Shown here: in pieces, positions 56,853-64,000 of the stretch
Position numbering within the stretch: position 1 is the stretch's first letter
How the letters are laid out: each line of letters opens with the position of its first letter
Assembly: GCA_002104945.1 (NCBI GenBank)
Contig: MCFH01000007.1
Coordinates: forward strand, 1 to 64,000
From: Piromyces finnis
Lineage: Eukaryota > Neocallimastigomycota > Neocallimastigomycetes > Neocallimastigales > Neocallimastigaceae
Reading direction: 5' to 3'
DNA: 64,000 nt
Program-made: the position numbers and the translations under genes
The notes under the pieces: model-generated
Told to the model about the DNA's origin: nothing
What the model saw: the letters and a program-made list of their open reading frames with translations, nothing else
The model's database searches: none

Positions 56853-57669
56853 AAATGTTGTAACACAAAGCTATTTTTTTAACCACATAAATAAAAATTT
56901 TTACCACATAAAACCTGAAATTTATATAAAAACGATGAAAAAAAAGACACGTTTTAATGGTTTTATTTAAAGTAATTTGGATACTGTTATATTCTTTGCA
57001 GTTTTTTTTTATTGACATTTAAATAAAATTATTCCGTATTGATTACTACAATCTTATTTTATTTTATTCCATATTAATTTTTGGTATTTTCTTTTTGTAA
57101 TAAGTTGTTTGTTGAAATGAATTGTATAATCATATTACTCAAATATAGCTTATAAGTTATTATTATAATTTTTATTTTTTCCTATTTTTTATTTATAATA
57201 ATATTACCTCATTATTACAATATACTAATATTATTTTATTGTTTTATATTATTTTATTATCACTTTTTATAAAAAAATAATTATTATTGTTAAAATTTTA
57301 GATCTAGTTCTTCAATTCATCCATAAGGATCTTTATATTAAAAATAAATAAGCTTTTTGGAAATTAATATGCTGTTTCAGCAGTTGATAATCTTCATCCT
57401 AAGAATATTCTTTATCTTTGAAATTTTTAAAAGATGTAAAAAAATGCAAAATACACACTTTTAACTCTTTTATGGTGAATGGGATGCTATTATGGCATAT
57501 ACTTTTTTGATTAAATGAATAAACTAATGAAAGAAATTTCCTTGAATCTTCTTTTAAATATTTATGAAAATTTAGCATTTAAATATGAAAATATACCATA
57601 TATATATATATATTTTACATAAAAAAGTAATGACTTAAAATGTCACGAGAAAAGAACTTCTTTTTTTGT

Positions 57670-57853
57670 GCCATAAAAAAGGTTCTTACAGGTTTTTTAT
57701 GGTCTTTTTTAATTTTGTAAAAAAAATTTAAAAATTATTTAGAAAAAAGTAAAAATCACCATATATTAATTAATTGATTTTAAAGAATTTCTTTTGTAAA
57801 GCCATAAAAAATTACTAGAATAAAAAATTTTTTAAATATGATTTTTTATGGCC
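57670..57853. repeat. Cluster of inverted GCCATAAAAAA motifs (two hairpins)
   Basis: GCCATAAAAAA at 57670-57680 faces TTTTTTATGG at 57693-57702. A second pair, GCCATAAAAAAT at 57801-57812 and ATTTTTTATGGCC at 57841-57853, repeats the same arm 130 bp later. Related TTTTATGGTG and TTATGGCATA words occur at about 57467 and 57490. Four copies of one 11-base word in alternating orientation, in a slightly less A/T-rich stretch, look non-random. It may be a degraded mobile element or a regulatory array. Confidence 0.6.
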
Positions 57854-58598
57854 AAATATCTTATAGGATCATTTTAAATTCATCGAATAGGATATTGAAA
57901 GATAAAGTTTGATTATATCAATATATCAATATAAATAATATATTAATACATAAGACAAATATTTTTGTTGGTAGAATTAATTTATTTTCTTGGAGATAAA
58001 TTAATGAAAAGAATAATATTTACACAATTAATTGTAAAAAGGAATACAATTAATACCGAATGAACAAAAATGATTGGTGATTTTTATTTTTAAAAGATTT
58101 AGGAAAAATATTTTTTGAATAGCTCTATTCTAAATTAATAACATTTCAATAATGAGTAATATAATTTTAACATAATACCATTTTATATTGTTTGTATATG
58201 TATTCTTATATATTAAATGCAAAGATATCATTGATTTATATTATTTAAAATCAAAAAGTCTTTTTATTTTTTGATTTTAATAAGTAAAAAATTCTATATT
58301 TCTATTTATATATTTAATTTCTATATTACTTTGTAAATTAAAAAAATTAAAAAATTAAATAATATATTACTCCACAATATATTATTTATATAACAATACT
58401 TCATTTTATTTATATAGGTTTTATAATTGGAAAAAAATATAAAAATAAGAGTTTTTCTTTCATTTTCTTTTTTTTTCTTTACTTTATATTTATTTTATAG
58501 TCAAAAATATAAATTTATAAAAAAAAAAATAAGAATATAAAAAATAAAATAACATAACGAAAGAATAATCAATTTTTTTAATATAAACTATTTAAAAA

Positions 58599-60695
58599 AT
58601 GATTAGTAGTACCACTTCAAATATTGTAATATACATTACTTTAGCAATTTTTTTAGTTCTTGGAATTGCTTTAGTTAAAGGTAGAAAAATGTCAAAGGAC
58701 CAATTTTTAACTGCTCGTTCAACTCAAACATGGGGAGCTCTTGGAATTAATTTTTATGTTGCAGGTTAATATTAAATTTGTAAAATAATATAAAATATTA
58801 ATCATATTTTGTATTAATTAGTTATTTAATTATTTTTTTTTATTATTACTTTAAGGTGTTGGTAGTTGGATTTTATTTACTTTACCTACTACTTCTGCTT
58901 ACAATGGTATTTATGGATTAATTGCTTATGTTGTTGCATGTGTTGTTCCTTTAATTGTTCTTATGTTTATTGGTCCAATGATTCGTAAAAAATGTCCAAA
59001 AGGTGTTACAATTACTGAATTTGTTAAATTAAGATTTGGAAAATTGCTTAATGCCTTTGTTGGTATTATGGTTGTCTTCTATATGGCAATCTTCTACATA
59101 TCCGAATTAACTGCTTTAGGAAGTACCTTAACAGCTACTTATGGTATAAATTCAACCATTCCAATTATTGTTACAGCCGTAGTTACTTCTATTTATACAG
59201 GTTGGTTTTTTTTATTGTAGTCTTTGTAATTTATTATTTTTAATTTATAATCATTATTAATATTTTAAAATTCTATATAGCTTATGGTGGACTTCCAACA
59301 TCAATGCTTACTGATAGAGTTCAAGGATGGGCTATTATTATATTAATTGCCATTGCTATTATTACTATCTTTAGTTCTATTAAGATTGATTCTAAAACTG
59401 TAGATGAATCTGGTTTATTAGAACCATCAAGAATTGCAATTGAATCATTTTATGTTCTTACTGCTGCTATTACTGGTGCTAATCTTTTCCATCAAGTATG
59501 CATTATGTATAATTGAATAATATGTATATTTAAATAATTAAATAAGATACTAATATTATATATTTATTTTATTGTATATTTATTTTTTAACAATAGGGTT
59601 ATTGGCAAAGAATTTATTCCTCTAAGACTAACAAAGACTTAGTTATTGGTCTTGGTATAGCTGGTTGTCTTATTCTTGTAACTTTCTTTATATTAGGATT
59701 GTATGTATCATTGATTATATAAATAGTATTTATATTCTTTTATTTACAATGGTTTTAATGAATAATTTATTTTAAATTCATATTATTAGTACTGGTATTA
59801 TTGCTATCTGGGGAAATGTATGTTGTTCAAATGAAGTCGAATATAATAATGTCTTCTTTTCTCTTACAAAAGCTCAAAAAGGATGGGTCAACATTATTGT
59901 TTTAATTTTAGCTGTATCTCTTGTTTGTTCAAGTACTGATACTATTCAAATTGGTTTATCAGCTACCATTGTTAATGATGTCTTCAATAATAAGATTAAT
60001 ATTAACTATGCTAGATTATGTGTTGTAATTTTAACAATTCCAATTGTTATCCTTGCTACAAAGAATGCAAATATCATGAGATTGTTTTTAATTGCAGATT
60101 TGTATTCAACTATTGTAGCTGTAGTTGTCTTTATTGCATTTATTGATCGTTTCAAGAAATACAAGAATCTTAAAGTTGTTAAGGATAGTACAAAAACATT
60201 GATCGATGAAACTGAAATAGGTATATATTTAAAATTATTATTATTTCATTCATATTTTTTTATCAACTATGTATTAATTTTAACCTTTATTAATATTTTA
60301 AAGCTGATAAGAAAGATATTGGTATCGTTGTTGATAAAAAGGACATTACTGATATTACTGTCGAAGAGCTTCACAATGCTGAAAAGAAAAACAACGAAGT
60401 TCAAGAATTTAACGATTATGATGTTAAAGGTGAAGCTAGAAAATTCTATATTAATGGATACGATTGTATAGTTGGTATTATTATAGGTATATTAGCTATT
60501 GCTATATTTGGATGGATTTTCCATAAGAGTTTGAAAAAGGGTATTGCTTTATTACTTTTACCTGATGGTATGAGTATTGAAGGTGAAAGTTTAGGTGCTT
60601 TCCTTGCTGCTCCATTAGGTACCTTATTTGGTATTTTCATATCTGCTGGAATTAGATATGTCATTAATGAAATGATAAGAAAGAAGATAAACTAG
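58599..60695 (+). CDS. Sodium:solute symporter family (SSS) membrane transporter
   Basis: Six exons, 58599-58764, 58856-59200, 59281-59495, 59597-59700, 59790-60220 and 60304-60695, encode 550 residues with about 12-13 hydrophobic helices. A starting helix (SNIVIYITLAIFLVLGIALV) leads into TARSTQTWGALGINFYVAGV, then VTITEFVKLRFGKLL, AYGGLPTSMLTDRVQGWAII, ANLFHQGYWQRIYSSKTNKD and VCSSTDTIQIGLSATIVND. The GGL...TDRVQG and YWQR...SK blocks are SSS-family signatures (TC 2.A.21). A Lys/Glu/Asp-rich loop of about 70 residues separates the last two groups of helices. Fungal relatives include urea/polyamine transporters, but the substrate cannot be told from sequence; coupling to Na+ or H+ is inferred from the family. 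Introns 1 and 2 have weak donors (GTTAAT, GTTGGT). The TAG stop follows KKIN. Confidence 0.92.
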
Positions 60696-61114
60696 AGTAA
60701 AAAAATCTTTTAAAATGTTATAAATAATTTAAGAAATAATAATTGCAAAATTACTAGATTAATTTTATTATTTACAAAAATAGTTTAATTAATATTAAAT
60801 ATGTCCTATCAATATAATAGTCTGTAATAATATAATAAGAAAAAAAAAGATAAAAAAAAAAAAAAATAGAAAAAATTTAGAATTAAGAAAGAAGTTTTAA
60901 TTTATTATTATTATTTTTATCTATGTAAAATAAACATAAAAAAATAAAAAAAAATTTTTATATTAAATTACATTTTATTAAAAAAAAAACAAATATTTCT
61001 TACATTTTAACTGTTAAATGGTATTAAAAGGGGGTAATAATATTTATGTTACATATATTGATTGTATTAAATGATGTATTTGACCATATATTAAATAATA
61101 AATTAATTATAAAT
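60696..61114. other. Convergent intergenic region
   Basis: Between the symporter (+) and CFAP119 (-) 3' ends: A/T rich with several poly-A runs (60841-60870, 60978-60990). No gene is seen. Confidence 0.55.
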
Positions 61115-62764
61115 CTATTTTTTTTTCCCTTTAGCGGATTTTTTTTTATCATCCTTTCCTTTATCACCCTTAGCATCTTTTTTTACAGCTGTAGCATCTT
61201 TTACAGCTTTCTTTTTAGCATCATCCATTTTTTTAATTTGCTTTATTAATTGATCTTCGGAATTAGTTAGCATTGTAGTAAGTGAAACTTTTAATTCTTG
61301 GATTTTTGGACTAATGGCGTTTTCTATTAATATTTTTAATTCTTGAATAGCTTTTTCTCGTGGCGATATTTCTTCTAATTTTTCTTCATTTTGTTCTTTA
61401 CTTTCTTCATCTACATTTTCATTTTCAGAGCTGATCTGGTTTGTGGCATTCTCAGAATTTATATTATTTTCTGTTGTAATATTACTATTATTTTGTTCTG
61501 TTATATTTTCTTCTTCTATTTTATCTTTTATATCTTCTATTTCTTTCGAACTATCTTTTTTATCTATATTTTTATCTATTTCTACTATGTTAATAGTTTC
61601 ATTATTTGTTCCATCACTCTTTATAAAATATATTTTATTTTATTATATAAATATTTATTTTCTTTATTTTTTAATTATATATTAAAATTATGAAATGATA
61701 TAGTGCTTACAGAGTCAATGTTTTCATCATTTTGTTGATTTCCTTCTTCACTATCTATTACTTGTTCATCTTTATCTTCTTCTTTTGTATTTAGATTTTT
61801 TACAATTTCAACAGTATTTAAAGTTAATTTTTGTTGTTTAGTAAATGTGTATTTATACATTGAATAGTGTCTAAAGTATCTATTTTTTATTGAATTACAG
61901 ATTTTTATAAAATTAGAATTCAAATAGAATAAATTTATTATTATTTTTATTTTGTAAATTATACAACAATTATACAACAGCATACGTATTAGTGGCATAA
62001 TCTGTTATTTTTGTTATTTGATCCAATGTGAAATATTTTTTACTAAATGGAGGTCTATCAATACTATGATCTAATATTAACTTTTGAAACAATGCATAGT
62101 CTTCATCTAATTTCATATAGGGTGACGCTTTAACAATAATAAAAATTAATTTATGAAATATTAACATAACTTTATATTCTATATTTATACTTTTTTGATA
62201 TATACAAATACAATTTTCATGGGTTTTTTTCATAATAGAAAAAAAGATTGATGTTTGAATCGGCTCTAAATGAATTTCTTTAGCAAACCTATTTGAAAAA
62301 AAAGAAATAATAGAATTTTAGTTCCACACTATATATAATCATTTAGATAATAATAAACATAAATACAAAAGCATAGATTTTTTAAATTTTTATTTGGCTT
62401 ACATTAGTATAAAATAATAAAAATCGTATAGTATTCTTTTTTTATTAGCACTATCATCTGATGGAAACCATGATTCAATAAGACTTATTTTGTATTATGT
62501 GTAAAATATTTATAATTGTATTAGTATTAATACTTTTAATATCATACATTCTCAATGTTATGTGAATTAAAACTACCTTATTGCATTTTGTTGAATTACA
62601 GTATCATAAAATTGATTAATTTGCTTTAATGATAAATCTTGCCTTTTTTATTTATATAGGAATAATAAATATTTATTATTCAATATGTAATGATTTATGC
62701 ATTAGAGATAAACATAAATACTTTCTATATTATAAATTAAATATATGAAAAAATACCATTGCAT
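61115..62764 (-). CDS. CFAP119: CFAP119 / C1a-32-like flagellar central-pair protein
   Basis: Seven exons: 62764-62757, 62642-62577, 62483-62403, 62288-62206, 62127-61986, 61879-61711, 61618-61115, giving 350 residues. The core reads WQDLSLKQINQFYDTVIQQN, SLIESWFPSDD, MFAKEIHLEPIQTSIFFSIM, LDHSIDRPPFSKKYFTLDQI and, across a splice, ITDYATNTYFRHYSMYKYTF. The SIDRPPFS and DYxxNTYFRHYxxYKYxFT motifs are those I know from CCDC189/CFAP119, the counterpart of subunit C1a-32 of the Chlamydomonas axonemal central-pair C1a projection (Pfam CLAMP). The C-terminal ~180 residues are Glu/Asn/Lys-rich, ending in a Lys-rich tail. The intron between 62205 and 62128 is optional, because the frame stays open across it. 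The 8-bp first exon is the least certain. It implies motile flagella, as in zoospores. Confidence 0.75.
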
Positions 62765-63334
<570 letters not shown>

Positions 63335-64000
63335 TTAATCACTTTGTTTAATAAATTTATATAATGTTTCACCATCTTTATTTGTATTTTTTGATAATTT
63401 TTGATTTGTTACTAAATAATTAAGAGCCTTTTTTACCACCTTTTCAGGGGCATATTTAAATGCTGTTGTATTTGACAATAGTTTTAAAATATCTTGATAG
63501 GAAACACATTCATTTTTATTCTTAAGAATTCCAAATATTGCTTCTCCGAGATTATATTTATAATGAATTAATGCATAGGTATCGTGATAAGAATCTAGTT
63601 GAAATATGACTCCTTCTTTTACTAGTTGATAAAAAACTTTTTGGAACAATAATGATATTTGATTTTCAGACGCTGAATTATTTTCTTTCTTTTTATTTTT
63701 TTTATTGTTAAAAATATTTTAATATAATAATATTAATAAAAATGATTAATATTAATTGTAGATTTTAAAATCATTTTTATAAATTTGAATAATATTTTTA
63801 CTTCTTCCAATAATTCAATAGCTTTATTTCTTAATTCATTTTCTTTCATAATTTTTGAAAATTGGAATGAATAAAGTTTATTATCACTGAGATATTTCAT
63901 GACATTACATTTTAAAATGTTTTCGTCTTTGATTATTGAATTATTTCCTATTTTTTGTCTCTTGGAATTGTCCAATTTTTTGAAAATCTTATATAAATAT
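63335..64000 (-). CDS. STN1: STN1-like CST telomere complex subunit, C-terminal part (partial)
   Basis: Two exons in the window: from beyond 64000 to 63802, then 63688-63335, ending in TAA. The upstream part, including any OB fold, lies outside. The visible part reads NVMKYLSDNKLYSFQFSKIM, then SLLFQKVFYQLVKEGVIFQL, DTYALIHYKYNLGEAIFGIL and a second helical unit with EKVVKKALNYLVTNQKL. This resembles the tandem winged-helix C-terminus of human STN1 (LLEFLSEQQVSSFY; IFKNAIQLLQEKGLVFQKDD; YYVTRED). STN1, with CTC1/Cdc13 and TEN1, binds single-stranded DNA and stimulates primase-polymerase alpha at telomeres. The similarity is moderate and based on the C-terminal region only. The frame continues open to the window edge; an intron may start there (ATATAAG). 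Confidence 0.6.

Larger units (their letters stand above)
55200..58598. other. Intergenic region, 3.4 kb, with palindromes and an A-rich tract
   Basis: Between GAPDH and the symporter, both plus strand. From about 55370 to 55880 the plus strand is strongly A-rich with scattered C and little T (AAAAC-type units near 55475-55560). A long hairpin lies at 56792-56852 and a cluster of inverted GCCATAAAAAA motifs at 57670-57853; both are listed separately. No complete gene is seen. Confidence 0.6.

Overview
The window is nuclear DNA from a very AT-rich eukaryote, roughly 80-85% A+T by eye. It carries 19 protein-coding genes, 17 complete and two cut by the window ends. Nearly all are split by short, even more AT-rich introns (about 50-270 bp, with one of 531 bp). 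The standard code is used: TAA and TAG are stops, and no stop codon has to be read through. An AP-1/Yap-type bZIP factor with a C-terminal Cys-rich domain and the overall gene style point to a fungus. Two cilium-associated genes (a PPIL6-type cyclophilin and a C1a-32/CFAP119 central-pair protein) say its cells make flagella. Extreme AT content, long A/T and trinucleotide or AAAT microsatellites, Asn-rich tracts and a flagellate fungal gene set fit an anaerobic gut fungus (Neocallimastigomycota). That placement is an inference and was not tested by any search.

Layout, left to right: MRNIP-like (-, cut at the left edge); coatomer beta/SEC26 (+, 17 exons); PUS1 (-, 7 exons); PPIL6-like cyclophilin (+, 8 exons); cytosolic GlnRS (+, 5 exons); folylpolyglutamate synthase (-, 10 exons, one GC-AG intron); RPA3 (-, 4 exons); a rhodanese plus dual-specificity phosphatase (-, 3 exons); PIG-P (+, 6 exons); PKA catalytic subunit (+, 8 exons); a divergent non-RD protein kinase (+, 5 exons); an ARL6IP4/SR-25 family protein (+, 4 exons); cytosolic IleRS (-, 10 exons); a Yap1/Pap1-like bZIP factor (+, 4 exons); a Pro/Gln/Asn/Tyr-rich protein (-, 1 exon); GAPDH (+, 2 exons); a sodium:solute symporter (+, 6 exons); CFAP119/C1a-32 (-, 7 exons); STN1 C-terminal part (-, cut at the right edge).

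The genes do not form an operon or cluster. They are ordinary housekeeping, signalling, telomere/replication and flagellar genes on both strands. Exon models were built by hand from GT/GC...AG sites, reading-frame continuity and alignment from memory to known families; every join listed keeps frame. The GlnRS, IleRS and GAPDH genes show the C-ending codon bias expected of highly expressed genes.

Intergenic regions of 0.4-3.9 kb are A/T rich. They hold two AAAT arrays, one 86-bp tandem duplication, several palindromes and one cluster of inverted GCCATAAAAAA motifs. I found no tRNA, rRNA, CRISPR array or intact transposon, and no convincing new system. The points most worth checking are the two flagellar genes, a Yap1-type redox factor with a Phe-to-Trp change in its DNA-contact motif, the divergent kinase, the GC-AG intron, and the palindromes near 56.8 kb and 57.7 kb.
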